DNA of 64,000 nucleotides from contig NHNY01000002.1 of NCBI GenBank assembly GCA_002786065.1, forward strand, positions 372,001-436,000. The letters are read 5' to 3'. Positions within the stretch are counted from its first letter, which is position 1; the number at the start of each line of letters is the position of its first letter. Shown here piece by piece: positions 52,362-64,000 of the stretch. Position numbers and translations under genes: made by a program. The notes beneath the pieces are model-generated. The model worked only from the letters and a program-made list of their open reading frames with translations, was not told the DNA's origin and searched no databases. The DNA is from Microcyclospora pomicola (Eukaryota > Ascomycota > Dothideomycetes > Capnodiales).

Positions 52362-55300
52362 CTATACCGCATCTATCAAAGACTGAGCCTTGGCCATGCT
52401 CGCGTACAGGCCGCCAAGTCGGACAAGCTCAGCATGAGTCCCCTGTTCCACCACGCATCCCTGATCAAACACGAAAATTCGGTCGACGTGTTGAATGCTT
52501 GCCAGTCGGTGAGCCACGATGATCGTCGTTCTGCCGTGAGCGGCCTCGTCTAGGGCTGCTTGCACTTGGCGTTCGCTGTGAGCGTCCAATGCGCTCGTCG
52601 GCTCGTCGAGGAGCAGAATTTTCGGATTTCGAATGAGCGCTCGTGCTAACGCGATTCTTTGTCGTTGTCCTCCGCTCAGTTTCGATGACCCGTTGGAACC
52701 GCACTCGGTCTTGTATCCATCTGGTAGGCCCATAATGAACTCATGTAGACCACAAGACTTGCACACTTTCTCAACGTCGCTATCCGATACCTCTTGGCCG
52801 GTACAGGCGCCTAGGCGGACATTGTACACGATAGAGCCGGGCAGGAGATCCGGTTCTTGTGAGACCAGTCCTATACTATCACGGAGAGCGTGAACGCTGA
52901 TTTCTCGAAGGTCGATACCGTCTAGGAGAACTGCCCCCGTTGTGGGATCGTAGAAACGCTCCAGGAGCGCCACGGTTGATGATTTGCCTGCTCCTGAAGG
53001 GCCGACAAAAGCCACTGTTTTACCTCCATCGATGGATACTGTGACATTCTGTAATGCAATATTCTGTTTATTTATGTCGTACGAGAGCGAGGCGTGTTCG
53101 AAGGTAATGTTAGATGTTGCTGGTTGAGGTCTCTTTTCCAGTGTTTTGTCGATATTTGTGCTCGTCTTCGATGTAGCGAAGTCGTTGGTCTGCTCTGATG
53201 CTAGTATACGTGATTGGTAGCTGAGAAGCTTGACGATACTGCGAGCAGCAGCTTTTGCGCGAGCAATCTCAGGACTTAGACTGAATAATTGGCCCGCAGA
53301 TTGAGCAGAGAAGAGAAGCGCAGGCAAGACTGTGAAGAACTGTTTTTCCGAATATGTACCATTGCGAACTTGTCTCGAGCCCCACCAGTAAGCAAGAGCA
53401 TAGACAAAGTAGGTGATGGCGAACGATATCGACAATAGTACGTTCGACCAGATTGTGAAGCCGTGAGAATTCTCATAAGGTATGTTGAGCGCGTTTCGGT
53501 ACTTGGTCAGGATAGATTGTTCTAATGCAAAGACAGCAACCGTTCGTCGGTTTCGAAATGCCTCGGACGCAAGGCTAGTTGCCTCGACGTATGCAGAGCG
53601 TCGCCGGGAATCGGCAATTCCTAGGATCCGTAGTCGAAGAAATCCTGCAACGACAAGAACAGGGACACTGAAAACCACCCAGTTAGTCATTGTCCCAGAC
53701 AGACTTGAATCGTGTAGACTTACGCCGATAACAACACTACTGCGATTTTCCATGCAACGATATGAGCAAGTATTATGCCACCAACCACCGACGTGGTGGT
53801 GGTGAATATGGTTCCAAGTGCAGGACCCGACAGGCAGCTTAAATCCCCAGTGTCCTTGGTGAAAGCACTCATGAGGCTATGCACAGAGTGCCCAGGCTGA
53901 GAGAACCAGACGATGTCCAAGTTGAGCACGTGACCTAGAAGCCGTCCTTGGACACGCGAGATTGAGCGTGCAGATGCGACGCCGAAAGCAGTGCCACTAG
54001 CAACCCAAGCCACAAGAGCAATACATGCCAGCACAAAGAACATCAAGCAGTAGAAATTGGCATGTTGCTGGAAATCAGGATCGTCAACGCCTTTGTTCAG
54101 TAATTGCACGAGGTTGCCGAAGATGATCGATTCTCCCAATAACAGACCACCGCTAGCTGTAGAGGCTACTAGCCCGCTGCATATCAGAGGGAGCTCCGGC
54201 TTTATGATGTCCCAGATACCACGCAATGTGTTTTGTGGTGCAGTACTTGGCTCCAGAGCTGCAGAATGGTTTGACTTGTCCATACTAGTCTCGGTCGGAG
54301 ACTGGAGGTTGCTCGTTTCACTCAGGGAGAGCGATTCTTCGTCCTTCATGATCTCATCCTTGCTCATTCGTGCCGTGCGATCGAGGTTTGTATGTTGTGC
54401 GTCAAGGAGACCCTGGAAAATTGATCCTGTTGTGGCCAGATCTCGAGGGCTGCCATACTCAACAACTCGACCATCACTGACTACAGCGATCTGGTCTGCA
54501 TCAAGCACAGTAGACAGTCGATGTGCTACCATGATCACGGTCGTCCCAGAAGCGGCAACTCGTTTGACGGCATTCATGATCAACACCTCGCTTCGCGCAT
54601 CAAGGGCGCTGGTTGGTTCATCCAGAATCAGGAATGCCGGTTTCCTGACAAGGGCACGAGCGAGACAGATGCGTTGCTTTTGTCCTCCGGAAAGCGACAC
54701 CCCATCGCCAATGCGAGTATGAATTCCGTCGGATAAGTCGTCTAGAAAATCGACAGCAGCGTCGCGAGCTGCAGTTCTGCATCTAGCATCAATTTCACTC
54801 TCATCATAAGCCTGTCCTGCGAGACCAGTGCATATGTTCTCATAGATCGTTCCGGTGAAAAGGGTTGGCTCTTGCTCCACCACTGAGGTCTGTCTCCGTA
54901 CTTGTACCATATCCATATCGCGAAGTTCATATGCACCCATCCGTATCGAACCTGAATACTGGTATACTCCAGTCAAGAGGGAAAACAGTGTGGACTTGCC
55001 TCCGCCAGACGTCCCAACGATAGCCGTGAAGGAACTGCTCGGAATTGACAATGTGAGACCATTGATCGCCTTCACGGTAGATCTTGCAGGATAAGCAAAG
55101 TGAATGTCTGTCATCTCAATGCCTAACCCGTCGAGACACACTTCCTGGCTGTTATGTCGACCAAGTCGTTGCGAATCTGCCTCATCTCGAACATCGAAAA
55201 GAGTTTGCATGCCTTCTCTAGCACTCGCTGCGCGGGCAAAGATATCCATGAATGGTGCAAATTGAGCCACCACAAAAGAAGAGTCAAGGATGAGGAGAAC

Positions 55301-56347
55301 GACCGCAAAGATTGTTCCGGCACTTCCACCATGTTGACCTTCTGACGCCATACGGCTGCCAACATAGAATGCCAGACCGTTAATGGCGTAGGCAACGAAA
55401 AAAATTGCACCGACCTGAACAGCGGCAGCTATGCTCTTACCAACGCTGGACCGGATGACTTCGCGGAGGTGAAAAGCATGATCTTCGCATAATGTAGTCA
55501 TCATGTTGAAAGCCTGGACCACCTTGACAGATTTGAGAGCACTCTCGACGATGCTATTCGCCTGTTCTGAATGTTCGCCTGCACGTTTGGCATGTCGCGA
55601 CACATATTTCGAGCTCAGTGTCACCACGAGTATCATTGTGGGAAGGACAGCGGCAAGAAGGATGCCAGTCAATTTTGGGCTCAAGATAAATCCCACGACG
55701 AAGGCCGCAACGAAATATGAGATGCCCTGTATGAAGATGCCAACCTTTTCGCTGCATCCTGCATGAATCACATCAATCTTTTCGGAGAGAAGAGCGTTGA
55801 CATCGATATCATGCGTATCAAGATATGCTTGGTCCAAATGCAATAGTGTATCGAGAAGCTGTGCTCGTAGCCGGATGGAGATTTTCTCGCTCGAAAACCC
55901 GAATGCAGTTGTGTATAATGCTGTGACGACAAAGTAGGCAACTGCGATGCCAAGGAGCTGTGATATCCGCGTCTGAAGTTCTTCCTCGCTCGGGGGAAAG
56001 GTGTCGATCAGTTTTCCGAACACAATGGATATGATTGGTAAGGGGACGCCAGCAGCCACGGCGCAGACCACACCACCCACTGCGATAGCCTTATCTCGGG
56101 TTCGAGTAAGAGAACTGTAGAGCGTAAAGTATGAGGCCTGGAACGGATTCAAGCCCAGTATTTGCCGATACACCTTCGCCGGAAGATCGACTGCAGGTGC
56201 TGACCATTCACGCGGATGGCCAGGATCAAAGGCTGGTCCGGATATATCGACCGAAGGGTGTTGAACGTCTGGAGTGTTGGAGTAGATCGTATGAAGACTG
56301 TCTCCTGACCGTCGGTGTCGACCACCTGCCGCAGTATCGTGCTCCAT
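52362..56347 (-). CDS. Full-size ABCB (MDR-type) transporter of the siderophore cluster
   Basis: Two exons, 56347-53724 and 53667-52362, joined by a 56-nt intron, give 1309 aa. Layout is TMD-NBD-TMD-NBD. First half: helices such as AVGGVVCAVAAGVPLPIISIV and SYFVAAFVVGFILSPKLTGI, then Walker A GTSGGGKST, Q-loop region VVEQEPTLFTG, signature LSGGQKQR and Walker B FLILDEPTSALD. Second half: GPSGAGKSS, LVSQEPDLLPGS, LSGGQRQR and ILLLDEPTSALD. Both nucleotide sites look competent. ABCB proteins export hydrophobic substrates at the plasma membrane or load vacuoles. Position between the ornithine hydroxylase and the NRPS suggests movement of a siderophore, a precursor or a degradation product. Fungal siderophore clusters often include such an ABC gene. 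The promoter region is shared with the NRPS. Confidence 0.93.
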
Positions 56348-57917
56348 GTTGGCCGTACTGTCGTTTTACCAACCAGAAGGGCAGTCTTGCTGTGAGTTGC
56401 AGTACATGGTGGAGGGACTGCTCATAAGTAGGTAGATTGTGATTATAGCAGTTTGGCTGAAGACACTTTGTCGGAGCCAAATCTGACCGTCAAGTAAAAA
56501 CTGCCGACTTCTGGACTTGGAGGTTTTGATAGGAAAGCTAAGCATAAGGTAGATACCGAGATTCTAGAGTCGCGAAATGCTGAAGACAGATTCACCACCC
56601 GTGCGCCGTAGACAACCAGTCCCAGGTCATGTCAGCCGAGCTTTGCAGATACCTTGAGAAAATAATAGCGGACGCTGTAGCGGGACGGTGTTTTGGACGC
56701 ACCGGGGGCTCCTGGCACGTCATGGCGCGAGATACCAAACGTATTACGAGTGACTTTCTCAAGGGTCGGCAGCAAAGACCTTGGGGATCGACAAGGCGTG
56801 GCACGAGTACACTACAGCACCTCCACGGATTAATGGCAACGACTTTTCGTGGCGCTCGAGCTCCATACAGAACATGCAAGCCTCCGCTACCACCAGTGTC
56901 TTACCGGTCAGAGGCCTGCTCGGACGCTCGCCTGGCCGGGAAGATGGGCAACTTTGACGGTGAGGATGGCCAACTCCCTGATGCGAACGCATGCTAGTCA
57001 GTCCACCGAGGAAGAGGAACTCGTTGAGGTCCATCTCCGCCCTCGGACACTCAGCTGTAACGTTGTGACGCGGTGGTCGGACAGGAACGATAGCGTGGTG
57101 CGATGCATGATGCATCAGGTAGTGGATGATGTGGATCGTCAGTCGGTAATCGTACATCTGTGGACGACATGTCACCACCGCCAAGCATTCGCGGGGAGAA
57201 ATTTTTATCAGATCCTGAGATTATCAGGGACCTTGTCGATCTCCACGGAGCCACTGTCCCCAATCAAGGCAATCGAGCGTTGCACATGGGGGTGCGCACG
57301 AAGTAAGACCGAGATCGGCCGGGTTCTGATGTGACGATGGGACGACGCGGAAAAAAGAAAGATCGTCGTTGGTTTCAAGTTGAGAATGGCGGTGGTCGGC
57401 TCTTTAGTGACGAGGGATTAGGCTCGATGGGTGGCCCATCGTGATTCGGCAAAGACGGCGGCGATTGCGGTTCGGCTAGTGTCTGGTGGAGAAGTCCAGC
57501 TCATGTAACAGTGACAAGAATGATCATGGCTCGGACCTGTAGGGAATGAATGAAGACGCTGGAAATGGCGCGCGGATGCGTGGAATGTGGTCTGATTGTC
57601 ATTTGCGAAGGCAGACGTGGACGCGAACGTGGACATAGGCGTGGGCGCATGTGCTCGAGTCGCCACTTCATCCCATCGATACCATGTCACGCTATGTTCC
57701 ACGCACCGACATGATACGGTAAAATACTGCTTTCCCTAGGACGCTGACAGCATACGGAGCAGCTCCAAATCTCAGTACGGCAGCATTGTGATTAGTAGCA
57801 TTCTCTACAATGTTCAGTCGATGATGCGGATATACTCTATTGATCACATCGACTCACGAACTTGAAGCCACGATTTCCCTCCATCACCAGGCGGGTCATC
57901 CTGCCACATCAGTCCGT
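56348..57917. promoter_or_regulatory. Divergent promoter ABC transporter / NRPS
   Basis: 1.57 kb between two head-to-head starts. Contains one perfect siderophore-GATA site (57205-57213), a TGATAA half-site (57221-57226, minus strand), a CCAAT box (57260-57264) that could serve the CCAAT-binding complex/HapX, and a TGATAG at about 56528. Open frames of 80-160 codons on either strand have no domain character. No gene called. Confidence 0.6.
57205..57213 (-). promoter_or_regulatory. SreA/GATA siderophore-regulator site
   Basis: TTATCAGAT, reverse complement ATCTGATAA, a perfect ATCWGATAA match. A second TGATAA core lies 16 bp away (57221-57226) and a CCAAT box about 50 bp away, an arrangement often found in iron-regulated fungal promoters. 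Confidence 0.7.
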
Positions 57918-60900
57918 ATGGCTTCTCCACTGTCCATGCTGAACCCGGCTCCAAAGGCCCTCGATGGCCCTGATCTGCTCCATCGACTGATCTCAGCCAT
58001 CTCTCCGACAGATGCTGATGCGCTTGATCACACTTACGCAGACGGCAGACGAGAAGTGTTAAGCTACAATGAGCTTCATGCCAGATCTGATGCTCTAGCA
58101 TCGCGACTATTGGCAATTCGGAGTGATGTCTGCAAGTCCAGCGGAACCAGGTTCATTGTCCCGTTGTTCATACAACAATCGCCATCGTTATATGTTGCTC
58201 AGATTGCCATACTAAAGGCAGGGGGCGCGTTCTGTCCGATCCCGCTTGATGTCCCTGGAGAAAGACTCCGATTCATCCTTGGGGACATAGAAGCCAGTCT
58301 TCTGCTCACGACCGCGTCTCTGGTGGATCGACTTCCGGCTATGGATGGCGTAGAGATGCTGGACGTAGATGCTATATCGTCTCAATATAGCGATCTCACG
58401 ACTCGATTGCCTATCGATGCTGCAGATCCAGCCTATGTAATGTGAGCAACCCAAAACCTGACTTCCTAACATATCACTGAATTGTCCCTCCAGGTATACT
58501 TCTGGCTCCACCGGTACTCCGAAAGGCGTTCTTCTCAGTCATCGTGCCGCGACGCAGGCTCTACTTGCTCATGATCAGCACATTCCATCGTTTACACGGT
58601 TCCTACAATTCGCCAGTCCTACCTTTGATGTTTCGGTTTTCGAAATATTCTTCCCTCTGTTTCGAGGGGCCACCCTTGTCAGTTGCGACCGTCAGCAGTT
58701 GCTAGGTAATCTGCCGGGAATGATCGATCATCTGCGCGTGGATGCAGCTGAGCTCACTCCCTCTGTTGCGAGCACTTTGCTTGGGGAACGCCGCCACGTT
58801 CCTGGCCTCAAGGTTCTTCTCACGATCGGTGAGATGCTGAAAAGGTCGGTGATTGAAGAGTTTGGCTCGAGTGCCGACGAGCCAGGCATTCTTTATGCTA
58901 TGTACGGACCCACGGAGGCCACGATTCATTGCACTTTGCAGACAGAGTGCGCCAAGGGCATGAATACTGGAAATATTGGTGTGCCCCTCGAAACAGTGTC
59001 TGCATTCGTCCTGCGGCCTGCGGACCCAAATATCAATGACGAGCTGGTTCATGTGCTCCCTATCGGCGAAGAAGGCGAGCTTGCGGTTGGTGGCCATCAG
59101 CTCGCCGATGGTTATCTCAATCGAGAAGAGCAAACTAAAGCCGCGTTCATCGACGATCCCAAGTATGGTCGGTTATATCGTACAGGGGACCGTGCACGAC
59201 TTCGAAGTGACGGCAGACTGGAGTGCCTTGGCCGTATTTCGAGCGGACAGGTCAAACTTCGTGGACAGCGCATCGAACTGGGTGAGATCGAGTATGCTGC
59301 GGTTCAGACGGAAGGATGCAGAAGTGCTGTGGCGGATGTGCTAGAAGGCATACTGGTGATCTTTTGCGTGTGTGAGAACAAGGAAACGACCGTGGATGAC
59401 GTCCGAAGGAAGTGCAAACAATGGCTTCCAGCCTATATGGTCCCTACCCATGTCATGATCATGGAAGCCCTACCTTATCTCTCATCCGGAAAAGTTGACC
59501 GCAAAGAACTAGCGAACTATTACACCAAATTTATCGAAGACTCTTCAGATCAGGCCTCCACGATGAGTGACCAAGAACAACGAATTGCAGATGTGGTTGC
59601 GACGATCCTGAAGCGACCCATCGAGCGAAGCACTAAACTTACGACCATTGGACTGGACTCACTCTCTGCAATTCGCATTGCTAGCAAGCTGAGGAATAGC
59701 GGATTACCCGCCCTTGACGCAATTACTGTCTTGGAAGCGGTCGATGTTGCTCATTTACAGCGTCTAATCACCACCCATGCTCAAGAAACGTGCGTTGGCG
59801 ACACAGATTCAACTGTAACGAACTCTGAACTTTTAGCATCTGTCGATGAACAGCTTTCAGGATGTGGCAGTTCAGTCAGGGACTACGAAAACATTTATGC
59901 ATGTACAAATGTACAAAGTGCTATGCTGGCAGAGACAGCTCGTAACTCACGAGCTTATTGTAATTGGGTCGTGTTCGAGGCCAAAGTCAGCACGTTTGAC
60001 CGCGTAAGCGCTGCTTTGGAGCGATTGGCCCATTCGCATGCTCTGCTTCGATCCGGCTTCGTGGCCCTGCAGAAGTCTAGGACCAGCCATGCAATCGTCC
60101 AGCGAAAGCAGCTCCTACAGAAGCAAGTCTGTCAGGTGACTAGCTTTGATCGAGACTATGAAGTCAGTTCTGCAGAAGATCTGCTCATCCCCTGTAGATT
60201 CCAGGTCTTGGTAGGGACAGAACGTTCACAAATTCTAATGCAAATCCACCATGCCATGTATGATCAATGGTCACTTGACGTGCTCAAAGCAGACCTGGAG
60301 GCCTATCTCTTCGAAACCCAGGCTCATACAACTTCAACTTTCAAATCTGTATCAGCCTATCATGAACAGCATCTGGAACAAGCACTTTCCGACTCCTCGT
60401 TGGACTTTTGGCGGGATCAGCTCCAGGGCTTCAACGCTTCGCAGCTACCGAACTTGAATAGCCGACGAATGTCCAGCGAGCTCAACCGCACATCCTGGCA
60501 ACAGACAGCATTGCTTCCAGATGAGCTCAGAGACGACTCTAGGGCCCATGGTTACAGTGTCCCTTCCATATTCCAAGCCGCTTTGGTCTACCTCCTTACT
60601 TCCTATACAGGTACTACAGACGTGACGTTCGGCACAGTCTTCTCTGGTCGTCATATACCCGTTGCGAACATCGAACGGATTTTTGGTCCTTGTCTTGCTA
60701 CCGTGCCTTTCCGCATAGATGTCTCTAGCACCCGCACGTGCCTCGATCTACTCAAACTTGTCAATGACCAGAACAAGGCGCTACAACGACACTCTCTGAC
60801 ACCGCTAGCTGAGATTAAGCGGCTGAGTGGCTGTGCCCCGAGCTCGCGCTTGTTTGACACGCTATTTGTATGGCAAGAGACTAGTCTCGAATCAACAACC

Positions 60901-63900
60901 ACTGGACATGTTAACGAGGTAGATTCGGCAGATTACCACGAGTTCAGTCTAGTAATCGAGTGTGAACCATCAAGCTCCGGGGTCAAGCTCAGAGCAACAT
61001 ATCTGCAGAGTGTGTTACCTATCGATCAAGTTCACATTCTCCTGAGGCAGGTACAGCAATTAGCCGGACTCATGGTCGAAAATCTCGACAAGGAACTCCC
61101 ATGCTTGACGTCAGGCATCGACCAAGCTCTACTTTCTGTTGCGAATCCACACCCACAGTCATGTGCACCTCAATCTGGAGTTTTGTCCCAGATAATGCGG
61201 CAAGCGGAAGATCGACCATCTGCCATAGCTATAAGCTTCGCGACCTGCATGGACGAACGAGATTTCATAAAGGAAGACCTGAGTTTTGTCCAATTACATG
61301 AGCAATCCAATCAACTCGCAAATCACCTTATCTCACTTGGTGTTGAGCCAGACAGTGTCGTCTGCATATGGATGGAGAAGTCGTTGAAGCTGTACATTGC
61401 TATCCTAGCAGTCTTGAAGTGCGGTGCTGCTTATTTACCTCTTGTGGCGGAAACGCCACTGCAAAGGGTAGAAACAGTGATAGGACAAGCAGACGTAAAG
61501 TTCTGTCTCTGTGACTCTACTACTATCATCACGGCTGGAAAAATCCATGGCCCAGTATGCATTGACACACAGGGCTTGGATGTCTCGCATTGTTCACCTC
61601 AGACCCCGGCCGTCCCCTACCTCGGATCAAGTCTGGCTTATGCCGTTTTCACCTCTGGCAGCACTGGCACTCCGAAAGGGGTGGGCGTGACATTTGACAA
61701 CATCAGCGGAAATCTAGCAGTACTCGCCGAGCTTTATAAAGTGGAGCCGAGCGACCGTCTATTACAGGCTTGCTCTCATGCGTTCGATGTCAGCGTGTTC
61801 GAGATACTCTTTGCCATGAGTACTGGCATGACATTGTGCTCAGCCCCCAAGAGTATTCTGTTCCAAGATCTGGAGCATAGCATTCGCACTTTTCACATCA
61901 CGCACCTATCGCTTACACCGACAGTAGCAGCGCTGATCAGCCCGGCCAATGTTTCATCTGTTAAGTTCCTCGTCACAGCAGGAGAGGCTGTCACTGACGC
62001 AGTTCATCGTAAGTGGGCTGGACACGGGCTACACACGGGCTACGGCCCTTCAGAAACGACGAACATTTGTAATGTCCACATGCATACATGCCCGACTGAC
62101 ATCGTCAACAATGTTGGTCCACCTCTACGCAACACATCCGCTTTTGTCATCACCCCCGACGAGGACTTCAAAATTTTACCCGCTGGAGCTCTAGGAGAAC
62201 TGGCATTTGGTGGCGAGCAAGTCTTCCGCGGATATCTTGGGCTTGACGACCTGAACAGATCCAAGATCATCGATCACCCAGAATACGGCCGCATCTATCG
62301 TTCGGGTGACGTGGGCAGGCTACTCGCGGACGGGACGATGATTGTCACAGGCCGACTCGATGACCAGGTCAAGATCCGCGGCAATCGGGTTGAGCTTGGC
62401 GAGATCAACTCCATAATCCTATCACTTCCATTTGCAAGCGAATGTGTCACTGTTGTACGCGGTACCGAGTCCTCTGAACAAATGCTTGTCTCATTCTGGC
62501 TACCAGAGAGTCGTGAAGTCTGCTCCGATGCACGTGTCGAGCTGGCTAAAGATCGGAAGGACCAGGTAATTGAGATATACGATCATCTCGAGGCGTCTTT
62601 GCCAAACTACATGATACCGAGTATTGTTGTTCCAGTCACTAAAATGCCACTGACTACCCAAGGCAAGCTCGATAAACGCAACTTGCTTTCATTTCTGGAT
62701 CAATTGGATGACGACGCCCGCAGCGCACTCTCTCGGTCGTCCGGCTCACCTGACGACGATGATCAATGGACGGAACAAGAGAGTCTCATCAGGGAAGCGC
62801 TTTCGCAGACACTCAATATCGATAAGAACGGCATTGGGCGCAACTCGTCCTTCTTGTCTATGGGCCTGAACTCATTGAATGCCATTGCCTTTGCCAAATC
62901 ACTGCGATCGATCCTGGAGACGACAGTGGGAATAGATAAGACACTACGCAATCAATCCGTGGCTAAGCTGGCTCGAGTGCTCTTTTCCTCAGATGGGCCT
63001 GGTGTATCTACCACAGAGTCTACACTTGATAACTCGATCCCAGATGACACAATGAAAGATGTCCAAACGCAATGCAAGTCTCGTGAGATCACGATCGCCA
63101 AAGTATTGCCTTGCACTCCATTGCAAGGAGCTATGCTAGCAGCATCTACTGGAGGCAGCGGTCTCGCATATTGTAACACGACGACTTTTGAGGTAGTGGG
63201 CGATCTCGACAGACTCGAGTCATGCTGGAAGCAGGTAGTATCCCGTCAGGCGATTCTTCGGACCGTATTCGTCGAAACTCAATCTCCTTCACATCCTTAT
63301 GTGCAGGTGACCATGGGCGACAAAGAGCTTCCTTGGCAAATTGTTAGGCTGGAACGTGCAGCCGTTGCACATTCATTATCGCCAACAAGCGCTATCGATG
63401 CGTACAATCCCTGGAGAATAGAGGTCAAGAAGGAAGCGAGCTCCTGTTCCCTTGCCTTATCTATGCATCATGCGATATATGACGGTATTTCTATCACCAA
63501 TCTGTTGCAGGAGGTTGAAGATCTGTACCAAGGGCAGCTTCTACCTGATGCAGTCCCATTCGAGCCTTTCCTCGCCGAATCACTTGTGCAGAATGGTCCC
63601 GACGCTATCGAATATTGGTCCGCGCAATTGCATGATTTCACGCCAAAGCCATTCCCGAAGGCATCAGAAAACGAGCAGTCAAGAAATGAAGGCATCTGCA
63701 CAGGAACGCTCGAGGCGTCCGTCACAGAGCTCGACCAGTTCTGCAAAAGCCATTCGACCACAGCTCTCAGCCTCTTCCAAGGTGCTTGGGCAAAAGTCTT
63801 GTCCAAATTGCAGGGGAGCCAAGATGTCTGTTTTGGCAACGTCGTAAGTGGAAGAACGAGCTCTTCAATCGAGCTGGACCGACTCGTTGCGCCTTGTTTC

Positions 63901-64000
63901 AACACCATCCCGATCCGCGTCAACCTCGACGATTATCGTAAGAACGGCCTCCTGCTTCGCCACATGCAGAAACAGAACGTCGGACATATGAGCTTTCAAC
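57918..64000 (+). CDS. sidC: Ferrichrome-type siderophore NRPS (SidC/NPS2 type), 3' end beyond window
   Basis: Exon 1 57918-58441, 52-nt intron, then exon 2 from 58494, open without a stop to the window edge: about 2010 codons seen. Domains: A1 from about residue 20 to 530 (YTSGSTGTPKGV, FDVSVFEIF, YGPTEAT, YRTGD, SSGKVDRKEL); carrier T1 with Ser about 564 in GLDSLSAI; C1 about 590-990 with HHAMYDQWS (His about 760); A2 about 1040-1560 (FTSGSTGTPKG, GYGPSETTN, YRSGD, GKLDKRNL); T2 with Ser about 1635 in GLNSLNAI; C2 starting near 1690, with HHAIYDGIS near 1833, cut by the edge. A-T-C repeats with an initiating A domain and adjacent ornithine hydroxylase match the ferricrocin/ferrichrome synthetases, usually about 4,700 aa. 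Start chosen as first ATG before the A1 fold; an upstream in-frame TTG is ignored. Substrate order is not readable with confidence. Confidence 0.88.

Noticed and set aside
56759-57334. Open frames of about 140-160 codons on both strands between the ABC gene and the NRPS
   Set aside because: No recognisable domain, no splice signals tying them to other exons, and they lie on iron-response elements in a promoter region.
57840-57917. In-frame N-terminal extension of the NRPS
   Set aside because: Begins with TTG; the first ATG at 57918 gives a normal start before the A1 domain.

Overview
The window is nuclear DNA of a filamentous ascomycete. It carries fungus-specific genes (fungal Mediator MED17, duplicated-type phosphofructokinase, ISN1, a fungal hybrid histidine kinase, an N5-ornithine-hydroxylase/NRPS siderophore locus). 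Introns are short (mostly 50-65 nt) with GT..AG borders and CTRAC-like branch points, and many genes have a single long exon. Protein flavour and the gene set point to a Dothideomycete, possibly Mycosphaerellales/Capnodiales; that placement is inference only. I recognise no transposon, viral fossil, CRISPR, rRNA or tRNA. Gene models below were built by hand from splice signals and family conservation, and each multi-exon model keeps an open frame through its junctions.

Layout. 1-9.6 kb: NHP6-type HMG-box protein (+), CSC1/OSCA-type stress-gated cation channel (+), PAF1 (-). 10-21 kb: NTE1 lysophospholipase (+), CCDC174-like protein (+), a doubtful ORF (-), REEP/Yop1-like ER protein (-), unknown 180-aa protein (+). 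20.8-31 kb: PAS hybrid histidine kinase (-), RING-CH membrane E3 (-), RAD26/CSB (+). 31-41 kb: TMEM135-like protein (+), VIP1-type RRM protein with a metallothionein-like tail (-), ISN1 IMP 5'-nucleotidase with two microexons (-), alpha/beta hydrolase (-), MED17 (+). 41-49 kb: PFK1 (+), COX16 (-), TRM1 (-), mitochondrial 3-hydroxyacyl-CoA dehydrogenase (+).

49.4-64 kb is the accessory part: an iron-acquisition cluster. It holds L-ornithine N5-monooxygenase (sidA-type, -), a full ABCB exporter (-), and a ferrichrome-type NRPS (sidC/NPS2-type, +) that runs off the right edge. SidA makes N5-hydroxyornithine, the precursor that the NRPS, after acylation elsewhere, would assemble into a hydroxamate siderophore; the ABC protein probably moves the product or a precursor. 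Three perfect copies of the 9-bp siderophore-GATA (SreA-type) site ATCWGATAA or its reverse complement lie in the two promoter regions of this cluster, implying shared iron repression.

Most notable findings: the iron-responsive cluster with its site set; a VIP1-like RRM protein ending in two 7-cysteine modules resembling Neurospora copper metallothionein; consecutive 17-nt and 21-nt microexons in ISN1; a GC-AG intron in the histidine kinase; and TRM1 with two in-frame starts that suggest mitochondrial and nuclear forms.
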